Origin: JAPLJC01 sp052326585
GTDB taxonomy: Bacteria > Desulfobacterota > Desulfobaccia > Desulfobaccales > 0-14-0-80-60-11
Length of the DNA stretch: 64,000 bases
Reading direction: 5' to 3'
Assembly (NCBI GenBank): GCA_052326585.1
Contig: JBKQLU010000023.1
Location: forward strand, 1-64,000
The notes below the pieces were generated by a model. It made no database searches. It was given only the letters and a program-made list of their open reading frames with translations, and had not been told where the DNA came from. The translations under genes were made by a program, and so were the position numbers. Below, one piece after another: positions 51,032-59,303 of this stretch. The number at the start of each line of letters is the position of its first letter. The stretch's first letter is position 1.

Positions 51032-51075
51032 TTGACAGGCGGGGTGGTTTGCAGTACTTCGTTCGTAAAGCGAAT
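51032..51075 (+). promoter_or_regulatory. Promoter of the CoA-transferase operon with overlapping IclR site
   Basis: TTGACA (51032-51037), 17-base spacer, TACTTC (51055-51060). Directly after it is GTTCGT-AAA-GCGAAT (51061-51075), a second copy of the operator, centred 96 bases from the first and covering the expected start point. Confidence 0.7.
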
Positions 51076-51097
51076 AAATGTTCTTAAGGCGGACAAA

Positions 51098-52339
51098 ATG
51101 GACACCAAAACGCGCCTACCTCTCGAATCCATCGTGGTTCTGGACTTGTCCCGGGTACTCTCGGGTCCTTACTGCACCATGATGCTGGGGGATTGGGGCG
51201 CGGAAATCTGGAAGGTCGAGCCCCCCAACGGAGACGATAGCCGTGGACTCGCGCCTCCCTTGATCGGCGGCGAATCGGCTTACTTTCTCAGCGTCAATCG
51301 CAATAAGCGCGATATTTGTCTCGATCTGACCCGGCCCGAGGGCCGGGAGGCGATCCTGCGCCTGGCCGCCAGAGCCGACGTGGTCATTGAAAACTTCCGG
51401 CCGGATCTGAAAAAACGGCTGGGCATTGGCTACGACGAGGTCAGCCAGCGCAACCCCGCGGTCATTTATTGCTCCATCTCCGGGTTCGGCCAGGACGGGC
51501 CCTATAAGGATCTTCCGGGCCTGGACAATATTTTTCAGGGAATGGCGGGATTGATGGAGGTGACCGGCGCCGCAGACGGACCGCCCTTGAAAGCCGGGGA
51601 ACGCCTTGCCGATGTCATCACCGGTATCAACGCCGCCTTCGGCATTATGGTCGCCCTGTTCCACCGGCAGCGGACCGGAGAAGGGCAGTTTCTCGACCTG
51701 GCGCTGGTGGACTGCCTGGTCGCCGCCCAGGCCCCGCTGGTGTCGTACTATTTCGCGACGGGACAACAACCGCCCCGACTGGGCAATGGCTCCCTGTTCT
51801 CCGCGCCTACCAATACCTTCCAAACCGCGGATCGGCCCATCAACCTGTGCATCTTTAATGAGAAGCATTGGGCTAAGCTCTGCCAGACGCTGGGCCGCCA
51901 GGGCCTCATGGAGGACCGCCGTTTTAAAACAAATCGGCTGCGGGTGGCAAACGCCGCGGCGATCAACCATATCGTGGCGCAGATGCTGCAGGAACGGCCG
52001 GCAGCGGAGTGGCTGGAGCGCCTGCAGGCGGCCGGGGTGCCCTGCGGACTGGTGTATACCTACGCCGAGACCTTCAACGATCCCCAGATCCGGCACAATG
52101 GTATGCTCCAGGAAATTCCCCATGCCAGCGCGGGCCTGCAAAAGACCATCGGTTTGCCGCTGCGCCTGCACAAAACCCCGGGCGCCATTCGCCGGGCGGC
52201 GCCGCTGCTGGGGCAGCACAGCCGGGAAATATTGCAGGCGGCGGGATTCGACGACCAGGAGATTGACGCGCTGATTCAAAACGGCATTGTGGTGCAAGCC
52301 AAATTAACCGGCTCCAAGCAGAAGGCAGGCGATCAATGA
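51098..52339 (+). CDS. CaiB/BaiF family (class III) CoA-transferase
   Basis: 413 residues from ATG 51098, the first start downstream of the promoter; an upstream in-frame ATG at 51002 would precede the -35 box. Class III features are LDLSRVLSGPYCTMMLGDWG near 15-34, the Asp nucleophile in GLDNIFQGMAGLM (about D143) and RLADVITGINAAFGIMVAL. It moves CoA from one acyl-CoA to a carboxylic acid via a mixed anhydride. First gene of the IclR-linked operon; overlaps the next gene by 4 bases (ATGA). Confidence 0.9.
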   Translation: MDTKTRLPLESIVVLDLSRVLSGPYCTMMLGDWGAEIWKVEPPNGDDSRGLAPPLIGGESAYFLSVNRNKRDICLDLTRPEGREAILRLAARADVVIENFRPDLKKRLGIGYDEVSQRNPAVIYCSISGFGQDGPYKDLPGLDNIFQGMAGLMEVTGAADGPPLKAGERLADVITGINAAFGIMVALFHRQRTGEGQFLDLALVDCLVAAQAPLVSYYFATGQQPPRLGNGSLFSAPTNTFQTADRPINLCIFNEKHWAKLCQTLGRQGLMEDRRFKTNRLRVANAAAINHIVAQMLQERPAAEWLERLQAAGVPCGLVYTYAETFNDPQIRHNGMLQEIPHASAGLQKTIGLPLRLHKTPGAIRRAAPLLGQHSREILQAAGFDDQEIDALIQNGIVVQAKLTGSKQKAGDQ

Positions 52340-52806
52340 AGCAGGAATATGCAACCGATTTCTGGAAGGACGCCAAAAGCCGCAAGATCTGGGATGACAT
52401 TGTTCCGGGAGAACCGCGGCCAACGCTCCCGTACACCTTGACCTTGGAGGCGATACAGCGCTATTGCCGGGCGGTGGGTGACCTGCATCCGCTCTATTTC
52501 GATGCGGACTATGCCCGCCAAACCCCCTATGGCGGGCTGATCGCACCGCCGTCGATTCACGCCCTGCTCCTGTTCGCCTGCACCCCCAAGGAGGACTGGA
52601 TGCGCACGCCTGGCACCGTCAACGCCGGACAGACGTGGAATTACCAGAAGCCGGCCCGTCCGGGCGACACCATCACCCTTGCGGCGCGCGCCCTGGACAA
52701 GTTCATCAAGAAGGAACGCCTCTTCGTCATCCACGACAATGTCTTTTTCAATCAGCGCGGCGAGGTGATTTGTGCCGGCCGCGGCTGGACGATCCGCCCT
52801 ATATGA
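52336..52806 (+). CDS. MaoC-like hot-dog protein, FAS1-type dehydratase half
   Basis: 156 residues in a single hot-dog fold. The motif region reads GDLHPLYFDADYARQTPYGG, with D49 and H51 but without the full DxNPxH; the continuation APPSIHALLL is the FAS1-like half of paired dehydratases. It probably forms a heterodimer with the next protein, one chain supplying catalysis, as in HadAB or ChsH1/H2. Overlaps the CoA-transferase stop by 4 bases. Confidence 0.83.
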   Translation: MKQEYATDFWKDAKSRKIWDDIVPGEPRPTLPYTLTLEAIQRYCRAVGDLHPLYFDADYARQTPYGGLIAPPSIHALLLFACTPKEDWMRTPGTVNAGQTWNYQKPARPGDTITLAARALDKFIKKERLFVIHDNVFFNQRGEVICAGRGWTIRPI

Positions 52807-52816
52807 GGAGCGCCCC

Positions 52817-53263
52817 ATGACCAATTCCTTCGACACCCTGCTGCCGGGCTACCGCATTGCCGGCCCGGAATTTGCGGTCTCGCGGGAGACTATCCGTGCC
52901 TTTTGCGAGGCCTCGCTCGATTACAACCCGCTCCACCTGGACGACAGCTACATGGAGACCAGTTTCGGCAAGACCAATTTCGGCGGCATCATTATGCATG
53001 GCATGAGTAACTTTGCCCTGATGACGCGGATGCTGACGGACTGGGCCTATACCGTGAATGCCGTCCATCGCCGTCTGGAGACGCGCTGGTTAAAGCCGGT
53101 CAAACCCGGGGATATTATCCAGCCGCACGGTATGGTGACGGCGAAGCAGGTGACCGCAAAATCGCGCTGGGTGACCATGGACGTCGAAGTGCGCAACCAA
53201 CGCGCTGAGATTGTGGCAACCGGGGGTGCGCTCCTCGAGTTTCCGCTGGAGGCGGCGCCTTGA
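52817..53263 (+). CDS. MaoC-family (R)-hydratase subunit
   Basis: 148 residues from ATG 52817 (GAGGAG 8 bases upstream). The hydratase motif D35-Y-N37-P-L-H40 and HGMSNFALM after it form the (R)-enoyl-CoA hydratase 2 active site. It would hydrate or dehydrate an enoyl-CoA together with its partner. The stop overlaps the next gene's TTG start. Confidence 0.87.
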   Translation: MTNSFDTLLPGYRIAGPEFAVSRETIRAFCEASLDYNPLHLDDSYMETSFGKTNFGGIIMHGMSNFALMTRMLTDWAYTVNAVHRRLETRWLKPVKPGDIIQPHGMVTAKQVTAKSRWVTMDVEVRNQRAEIVATGGALLEFPLEAAP

Positions 53264-54792
53264 TTCTCGGTCGCAGCGTGGGGCGCAATGCGCTCCTCTA
53301 TCCCGAGCGGGCCGCGATCATCTCGGAAGACGGGACCCATCTCAGCCACCGCGCCTTTGCCGAGCGGGTCTGGCGTTTAGCGGATGGACTGGCGCAACGC
53401 GGCTTGGCTAAAGGCAATCGCGTCGCCATTCTGGCCCGCAACAGCGCCGATTTCCTGTGCGTCTATTTCGCCGTCGGCAGTCTGGGCGCCGTTCTGGTGC
53501 CGATAAACCACGCCCTCAAGCCGGCTGACATCGATTTCCGCCTGGCTCATGCAGAGGTCGAGGCGATATTCGTGAGCGGCGAGTTTGCCCCGGTGTTGGC
53601 CGAGATGGGAGCCGCCACGCGGCAGCGCCTGGCCGGCCGGCTCTTCGGGCTCGACGGCGAGACCGCCGGCGGTGTCTACCTCGCCGCCCTGGTCGCGGCG
53701 GGAAGAGCGCAAGCGCCCCAGGTGCAGATTGACCCCGAAGACATTCTCTACATTGGCTACACCTCCGGGACCACCGGTCCTCCCAAAGGCGCCATGGTGT
53801 CGCACCGCGCCATCGTCGTCGGCTTTCTCTACAAGGCGCTGGACTATGCCTTGACGGCTGCCGATGTGGCGCTCAGTCCTGGCCCTTACTGGCACTCGGC
53901 CCCCCGCGATTTTGCGGCGCTGGCCATCTATCTCGGGGGCACGGCCGTGGTGCCGGCGCGCTTCGATGCCTCCGGGTATCTCGCCGCGGTCGAACGTTAC
54001 CGGATCAGCAATTCCTTCGTGGTGCCGACGATGCTGGAGCAACTGGTCACTTCCCCGGCCCTGAAGAGTTGCGATGTGTCCAGCCTGCGCTGCCTGATCA
54101 GTGGTGGGGCGCCGTTGCCGACCCCGGTGAAAGAACGGGTATTGGCAAAATTCGGCCCGGTGCTCACCGAATTCTACGGGGCCACCGAAACGCGCATAAT
54201 CACGGCCATTACCCCGTCCGAGCTGGCGGTGCGCGACCGCTCGGTGGGCCGGCCCATACGAGATGTCGCCATCCGCATTCTCGATGAAGAAGGAGTTGAG
54301 GTTCCGGCCGGCGCCGTGGGAGAGATCTTTATCTGCGGTCCGGGCCTCTTCTCCGGCTATTGGCGGGACCCTGAGAGCACGCGGCAGACGCACCGCGGGG
54401 AATGGTTCAGCCTGGGCGACCTGGGGAGAGTGGATGGCGATGGATATCTCTACCTGATGGATCGCAAGCAGGACATGATCATCAGCGGCGGCGAAAACAT
54501 TTTTCCCAACGATATTGAGGAATGTTTGCTGCGCCACCCCCGGGTGCGGGAGGCCGCGGTGATTGGCGTGCCGGACGAGCTGTGGGGTGAGCTGGTGGTG
54601 GCCTTCGTGGTTGCGGCTCCGGGAGCACCCCCAAGCGCCGAGGAGCTCGCGGTTTTCTGCGGTGAGCGGCTGCCTAACTATATGAAGCCGCGCCGCGTTG
54701 AATTTTGTGACAAGTTGCCGCGCAATGAGGTCGGCAAAATCTTGCGGCGCTGTCTGCGTGAGGCCGAACTGGCTCAAAGCCAGCGCCTTTAG
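53260..54792 (+). CDS. Acyl-CoA synthetase (AMP-forming), ANL superfamily
   Basis: 510 residues. Starts with TTG at 53260, overlapping the previous stop by 4 bases; no in-frame ATG is near. P-loop YTSGTTGPPKGAMVSHRA near 168-185, A4 region FYGATETRIITAI, A7/A8 GDLGRVDGDGYLYLMDRKQD and the terminal catalytic Lys (PRNEVGKILRRCL). Resembles long-chain/cyclohexanecarboxylate-type ligases. It activates the operon's acid with ATP, giving a second route to the thioester beside the CoA-transferase. Confidence 0.92.
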   Translation: MILGRSVGRNALLYPERAAIISEDGTHLSHRAFAERVWRLADGLAQRGLAKGNRVAILARNSADFLCVYFAVGSLGAVLVPINHALKPADIDFRLAHAEVEAIFVSGEFAPVLAEMGAATRQRLAGRLFGLDGETAGGVYLAALVAAGRAQAPQVQIDPEDILYIGYTSGTTGPPKGAMVSHRAIVVGFLYKALDYALTAADVALSPGPYWHSAPRDFAALAIYLGGTAVVPARFDASGYLAAVERYRISNSFVVPTMLEQLVTSPALKSCDVSSLRCLISGGAPLPTPVKERVLAKFGPVLTEFYGATETRIITAITPSELAVRDRSVGRPIRDVAIRILDEEGVEVPAGAVGEIFICGPGLFSGYWRDPESTRQTHRGEWFSLGDLGRVDGDGYLYLMDRKQDMIISGGENIFPNDIEECLLRHPRVREAAVIGVPDELWGELVVAFVVAAPGAPPSAEELAVFCGERLPNYMKPRRVEFCDKLPRNEVGKILRRCLREAELAQSQRL

Positions 54793-54851
54793 CCTGCCGG
54801 GAAGACAAATGGTGAGAGCTCAATTCCACGGGCGAAAATGGGGGCAGAAAA

Positions 54852-56153
54852 ATGGAACCTAGCGAAGCAGGGGCGCCAGGCGGCGCTGAGGTCTATCGGA
54901 AGATCACCTGGCGACTGGTGCCATTCCTCTTCCTCTGCTACATGGTGGCCCAGATAGACCGATTTAATATCGGTTTCGCCAAGTTGCAGTTCGTCCACGA
55001 TCTTCATCTAAATGACGCCATTTTCGGCGTCGCGGCCAGCATGTTCGCGGTGGGCTATGTGATCTTTGAAGTGCCCAGCAATCTGATGCTGGCCCGCATC
55101 GGAGTACGAAAAACCCTGCTGCGCATCATGGTGTTGTGGGGAATTTTCGCGTCCCTCCTGTCTCTGGCCCAGGGTGCGTACTATCTTTACATCGTGCGCT
55201 TTCTGCTCGGGGTGGCGGAAGCGGGCTTTTTCCCGGGGATCATCGTATATCTCACCTATTGGTATCCGGACCGGCACCGGGGCCGCATCATGAGCCTCTT
55301 CGTCATAGCCGTGCCCATTGCCGGGGCCTTTGGGGGGCCGCTGGCCGGAATTTTGATGGATCACTTTCAAGGTGTCTACGGGTTGCGCGGCTGGCAATGG
55401 CTCTTTTTACTTGAGGGGGTACCGGCGGTATTGCTGGGCTGCATCGCCTATGGCTACCTGCAGGATAGGCCGGAGCAGGCCGGCTGGCTGTCACCCGCTG
55501 AAAAGCAGGTGGTGATCGCCGATTTGGAGGCTGATCGTAGCGCGGCCCCGGCTAAACCTCCGAAAAATTTCCGCGCCGCCCTGGGCGACCCCAAGATCTA
55601 TTTAATGGCGTTAATCTATTGCGCTTACTTCTGTTCTCTGAATACGATTCTCCTCTGGAGTCCCACCTTGCTGAGAAGCGTCGGGCTCAAAACCGTGACC
55701 GCCATCGGTTGGTGGAGCGGCTTTATTTCATTAACTTCCGCCGTGGGCATGGTCATCGTGGGCTATAGTTCCGATCGCATGATGGAGCGGCGTTGGCATG
55801 TGGCTTTGTGCGGGATAACTGCGGCGGTCTGCTTCCTGCTCCTGCCTCTGGTCTCTCACAACCCCGGCGGGACGATCATTTTGCTGATGGTGGCATCTAT
55901 CGGCATCTTCAGTGTTTTGAGCCTTTTCTGGACCATTCCCAGCGCCTACCTGGGAGGCAGCGCCATGGCGGGCGGCATCGCCCTGATAAGCTCCATCGGG
56001 TATCTGGGTGCGGTGGTCAGCCCGACGCTGGTAGGCTGGATCAAGGTCAAGACGGGCAGTCTCTATATCGGTCTAAGCACGATTGCCTTGCTGCTGATTT
56101 TCGCGATGCTGCTGCTTCTGATATTTGTTCCGGCCACCGAGCGCAAAAAATAG
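54852..56153 (+). CDS. MFS transporter, ACS family (phthalate/organic-acid type)
   Basis: 433 residues, twelve helices. AQIDRFNIGFAKLQFVHDLH at 34-53 and the loop ARIGVRKTLLRIMVLWG are typical of the anion:cation symporters for phthalate, tartrate and related acids. Probably imports the substrate of the operon. It lies 59 bases after the ligase and 38 bases before the thiolase. Confidence 0.9.
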   Translation: MEPSEAGAPGGAEVYRKITWRLVPFLFLCYMVAQIDRFNIGFAKLQFVHDLHLNDAIFGVAASMFAVGYVIFEVPSNLMLARIGVRKTLLRIMVLWGIFASLLSLAQGAYYLYIVRFLLGVAEAGFFPGIIVYLTYWYPDRHRGRIMSLFVIAVPIAGAFGGPLAGILMDHFQGVYGLRGWQWLFLLEGVPAVLLGCIAYGYLQDRPEQAGWLSPAEKQVVIADLEADRSAAPAKPPKNFRAALGDPKIYLMALIYCAYFCSLNTILLWSPTLLRSVGLKTVTAIGWWSGFISLTSAVGMVIVGYSSDRMMERRWHVALCGITAAVCFLLLPLVSHNPGGTIILLMVASIGIFSVLSLFWTIPSAYLGGSAMAGGIALISSIGYLGAVVSPTLVGWIKVKTGSLYIGLSTIALLLIFAMLLLLIFVPATERKK

Positions 56154-56191
56154 TCGCGGCGCCGGGGCTAGCAGGAATAGAGGAGTAATAG

Positions 56192-57385
56192 ATGAAAGAA
56201 GCTTGGATTATCGACGCGGTGCGCACGCCGGTCGGCCGCTACGGCGGATGTCTGGCCGGGGTGCGTCCAGACGATATGGCGGCATTGACGCTCAAGACGC
56301 TGGTGGAGCGAGCCGGCATTCCTGCCGCGGAGATCGAAGACGTCTACATGGGTTGTGTAAACCAGGCCGGGGAAGACAACCGCAATATTGCTCGCATGGC
56401 CCTGCTCCTGGCCGGGTTTCCTGACGAGACCGCGGGATGCACGATAAACCGTCTCTGCGCCTCCGGGTTGGAGGCGGTGGCACAAGGATACCGGGCGATC
56501 CTGGCAGGGGAGGGGGAGGTCTTCATCGGCGCCGGGGTGGAATCGATGACCCGGTCGCCGTGGGTGATGCCGAAGGCCGAGAGGCCATTCCCCCGGGGGA
56601 ACCTGACTGTCTTTGACAGCGCTTTCGGATGGCGGTTCACCAACCCGCGCCTGATCGAAATGGGCCATACCGATTCCATGGGAGAGACCGCAGAAAATCT
56701 CGCCGGGCAGTATGGGATCTCGCGTGAGGCCCAGGACCGCTTCGCTTACGGGAGCCAGTTGAAGGCGGTGGCGGCGATGGATGCGGGCCGGTTTCAGAGA
56801 GAGATCGTGCCGGTGCCGGTTAAGCAGGGTATGGTGGAATACGATGAGGGTCCGAGACGCGACACGACCCTGGAAAAGCTGGCGGTCCTCAAACCGTCTT
56901 TCCGGCCGGGCGGCTCGGTAACCGCAGGGAATTCGAGCAGCCTGAACGACGGTGCGGCTGCGGTCCTCGTCGTCTCCGCCGCATATGCCAAGGCCCACGG
57001 CCTCAAACCCCTGGCGCGGATCCGCGCCGCGGCGGTGGCGGGAGTCCCGCCGCGGATCATGGGGATCGGGCCGGTTCCCGCCACAGCGAAAGTCCTCCGC
57101 CGGGCCGGCATCGCCTTTAAGGACCTCGATGTTATCGAACTCAACGAGGCGTTTGCGGCCCAGACGCTGTCCGTATTACAGGAATGGGGCGTCAATGGCG
57201 ATGATCCGCGGCTCAATCCCAACGGCGGCGCCATCGCCTTGGGACATCCGCTGGGGTGTTCCGGGGCGCGCATCCTGACGACCTTGCTATATGAAATGGC
57301 GGATCGCGAGTCGGCGCACCTGGGGCTGGCCACGATGTGCATCGGGGTCGGACAGGGGATGGCGATGGTGGTGGAGAAGATTTAG
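56192..57385 (+). CDS. Thiolase (acetyl-CoA acetyltransferase family)
   Basis: 397 residues. Nucleophile Cys89 in NRLCASGLEAVA, NEAFAAQTLSV with its conserved His partner region, and the terminal GHPLGCSGARILTTL with H and second Cys. Length and sequence fit degradative (PcaF/AtoB-like) thiolases, which cleave 3-ketoacyl-CoA. Last gene of the IclR-linked operon, consistent with a hydration-oxidation-thiolysis scheme; no hydroxyacyl-CoA dehydrogenase is in the operon. Confidence 0.94.
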   Translation: MKEAWIIDAVRTPVGRYGGCLAGVRPDDMAALTLKTLVERAGIPAAEIEDVYMGCVNQAGEDNRNIARMALLLAGFPDETAGCTINRLCASGLEAVAQGYRAILAGEGEVFIGAGVESMTRSPWVMPKAERPFPRGNLTVFDSAFGWRFTNPRLIEMGHTDSMGETAENLAGQYGISREAQDRFAYGSQLKAVAAMDAGRFQREIVPVPVKQGMVEYDEGPRRDTTLEKLAVLKPSFRPGGSVTAGNSSSLNDGAAAVLVVSAAYAKAHGLKPLARIRAAAVAGVPPRIMGIGPVPATAKVLRRAGIAFKDLDVIELNEAFAAQTLSVLQEWGVNGDDPRLNPNGGAIALGHPLGCSGARILTTLLYEMADRESAHLGLATMCIGVGQGMAMVVEKI

Positions 57386-57435
57386 GCGCGGCAATTTCTC
57401 AGCGCCCGGTTGGTATCAGTGCAGAGAGCGGCGGG

Positions 57436-58125
57436 ATGCTTCAGGAAATCATGGATTCCTGGCCCAAGACCTACCAGGAGGCGGTGGCGCTCCAGGAGAA
57501 GCTGAGGCGCAGGGTCCGGCTCCTGCCTTTGCCGCGGCCGCCGCGCCTGGTGGCCGGGGCGGATGCCATCAGCGACCGGGAGAACCGGCGCCTCTTCGGG
57601 GCAGTGGCGGTGTGCCGGTTTCCGGAAATGGAGTTGCTGGAAGAGGCGGAGGCCGAGGCTGAGTGCCCTTTTCCCTACCGCAGCGGGCTCCTCAGTTTCC
57701 GGGAGGTGCCAATCCTGGCGGCGGCGTTTCGGAGGTTAAAGAATAGGCCGGACGTGCTGTTGGTGGATGGCCAGGGGATTGCCCATCCCCGGGGGCTGGG
57801 TCTGGCTTCGCATCTGGGCCTGGTGTTGGAGGTAGCCACCATCGGGGTGGCCAAGAGCCGCCTGGTGGGGCAGGGGCCGGAACCGGCGCCGGAGGCCGGG
57901 GCCGCCAGTCCTTTAATTTATCAGGGAAGGTTGGTGGGCTTGATCCTGCGGACCCGAAAAGACACGAAACCCCTCTACCTCTCTCCCGGGTATCGCATCA
58001 CCCTGGAGGAAAGCCGCGAGATTACCCTGGGCTGCGTTGCCAGGTACCGGATTCCCCTGCCTTTGCGCCGGGCGGATCAGCTAACCCGCCACCTGCGAGC
58101 GGCGGCGCCTCGGGCCAGCCGGTAA
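57436..58125 (+). CDS. nfi: Endonuclease V
   Basis: 229 residues from ATG 57436, the first start that keeps the usual N-terminus; an earlier frame runs inside the thiolase gene. Catalytic residues D43 (AGADAISD), E90 (LLSFREVP) and D111 (LLVDGQGIAHPRGLGLASHL) are in place. It nicks DNA at deoxyinosine for repair. The normally conserved PYIPG wedge reads PFPYRSG. It overlaps a convergent Cys-rich ORF by 45 bases. Confidence 0.93.
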   Translation: MLQEIMDSWPKTYQEAVALQEKLRRRVRLLPLPRPPRLVAGADAISDRENRRLFGAVAVCRFPEMELLEEAEAEAECPFPYRSGLLSFREVPILAAAFRRLKNRPDVLLVDGQGIAHPRGLGLASHLGLVLEVATIGVAKSRLVGQGPEPAPEAGAASPLIYQGRLVGLILRTRKDTKPLYLSPGYRITLEESREITLGCVARYRIPLPLRRADQLTRHLRAAAPRASR

Positions 58126-58392
58126 AACGGCACTCCCGGCGGCGTCCGGCGCTTCCAGGCTGAAGAGCCGCTCCCGATAGCCCGGGCAGACATGGCCATG
58201 GGAATTACGGCATTCATGCCGGGCCGCATCCCATTCCCACCACAGGCAATTTTCGCAAGCCCCCTGCCTCTCCTGGTTGAGGCAGATTTTACCCGCCTCC
58301 CCAAAATCCAACATCTCCCCCACCCACATCCCCAAGCATTGCCAGCATTCTTGAAAGGAATGAGCTACCTTGCCGTAGTGCTGAATTACCAT
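58081..58392 (-). CDS. Cys-rich small protein
   Basis: 103 residues from ATG 58392. Seven or more cysteines in paired form (CWQC, then C, CENC, C, C) over residues 13-77 suggest a metal-binding mini-domain. A promoter-like TTGACT-N17-TAATGG lies immediately upstream, but its -10 overlaps the start codon, so the true start may be later. The last part overlaps nfi and is low-complexity basic (GPRRRRSQ). Unknown family; could be partly spurious. Confidence 0.45.
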   Translation of the reverse strand: MVIQHYGKVAHSFQECWQCLGMWVGEMLDFGEAGKICLNQERQGACENCLWWEWDAARHECRNSHGHVCPGYRERLFSLEAPDAAGSAVLPAGPRRRRSQVAG

Positions 58393-58462
58393 TAAACCCA
58401 ATTGTAATGTAAGTCAAATCTTTTTTGGGGCCCCCGGGGGCGGCGACGCGGCCACCGCGCCA

Positions 58463-58921
58463 TCAAAAAAAATCGCTCTTTTTAAAGACCAGGGGTTGGG
58501 CCTGGGGGTGGAGGATCTGGGCCGCCACCACCTCTCCCACGAACAGGGTATGGTCCCCGGCAGGAAAGGTGTCTTTCAGCTTCAGGTCCAGATAGGCGTA
58601 AGCCTGGGGCAGGATGGGGGCCCCAGTGGCTGCGGTGATCCAGTCCAGGCCGGCAAATTTGTCCACCTGGCGGCCGCTCTTAAAGCCGAAACGCTTACCC
58701 AGGTCCGCCTGGCCACTGGCCAGGACATTGATGGCAAAAATGGCGCTCTCCTTGATGAGGCGATGGGAATAGCGGGGCGGGGCAATGGAGACCATCACCA
58801 GCAAGGGCTTGAGAGCCACCTGGGAGACCCAGGCGGCGGTCATGCCGTTGACCTGGTCCTCCAGGCGGGTGGTGACCACATAGACCCCGTGCACCAGGGC
58901 GTTAAAAGCGACTTCTTGCAT
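58463..58921 (-). CDS. Flavin reductase-like split-barrel protein
   Basis: 152 residues. FNALVHGVYVVTTRLEDQVN, GMTAAWVSQVALKPLLVMVS, FAINVLASGQADLGKRFGFK and HTLFVGEVVAAQIL give the FMN-binding split barrel. It resembles small flavin reductases of oxygenase or rubredoxin systems. GGAGG precedes the start. This is the third family member in the window, flanked by two small Cys-rich proteins that could be metal-binding partners. Confidence 0.88.
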   Translation of the reverse strand: MQEVAFNALVHGVYVVTTRLEDQVNGMTAAWVSQVALKPLLVMVSIAPPRYSHRLIKESAIFAINVLASGQADLGKRFGFKSGRQVDKFAGLDWITAATGAPILPQAYAYLDLKLKDTFPAGDHTLFVGEVVAAQILHPQAQPLVFKKSDFF

Positions 58922-58978
58922 CTTCGGCCTCCGGTCGTTATAAGGGAGCAGGCCTGCCTCTGGCGGCGCCCAGGGAGG

Positions 58979-59155
58979 TTAGGAATTCCCAGTCCCCGTC
59001 CGGGAATGGTCCGGGGGCGTCCCGGTCCACTCCGCACAGTACCAGAACTTGCCGACTCCCTGGCCCAGGCGCTCGCATAACCCCTTGTACTTATAAACCC
59101 AATGGCGGCAGGTGTGGCAGATCTTCAGGGGGCGGGTTGGATCTTGGTTGGCCAT
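58979..59155 (-). CDS. Small zinc-ribbon-like protein, 58 aa
   Basis: 58 residues. LKICHTCRHWVYKYKGLCER followed by GKFWYCAEW: four cysteines as CxxC, C and C at about 13, 16, 27 and 40, a likely single zinc or iron site. The frame is clean from ATG 59155 to TAA 58979; AAGGA lies upstream at a rather long distance. It lies 57 bases before the flavin reductase gene on the same strand, so they are probably cotranscribed. No function known. Confidence 0.6.
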   Translation of the reverse strand: MANQDPTRPLKICHTCRHWVYKYKGLCERLGQGVGKFWYCAEWTGTPPDHSRTGTGNS

Positions 59156-59303
59156 ATGAGTGGGCAGTTCCTTTTCTCAGCCTTCGGCTTTCCGATAGCT
59201 GGCGGCGAAGGCTAAAAGCTAAACCTGGTTAGTGGTGAGCGGCCTGGTGATTTCACCAGGGTTTGGCAATTTGCCTTTGGCCTTGGCTGACCGCTTTTTT
59301 ATG

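Noticed and set aside
53377..54777. Long minus-strand ORF opposite the acyl-CoA synthetase
   Set aside because: Antisense shadow with no domain.
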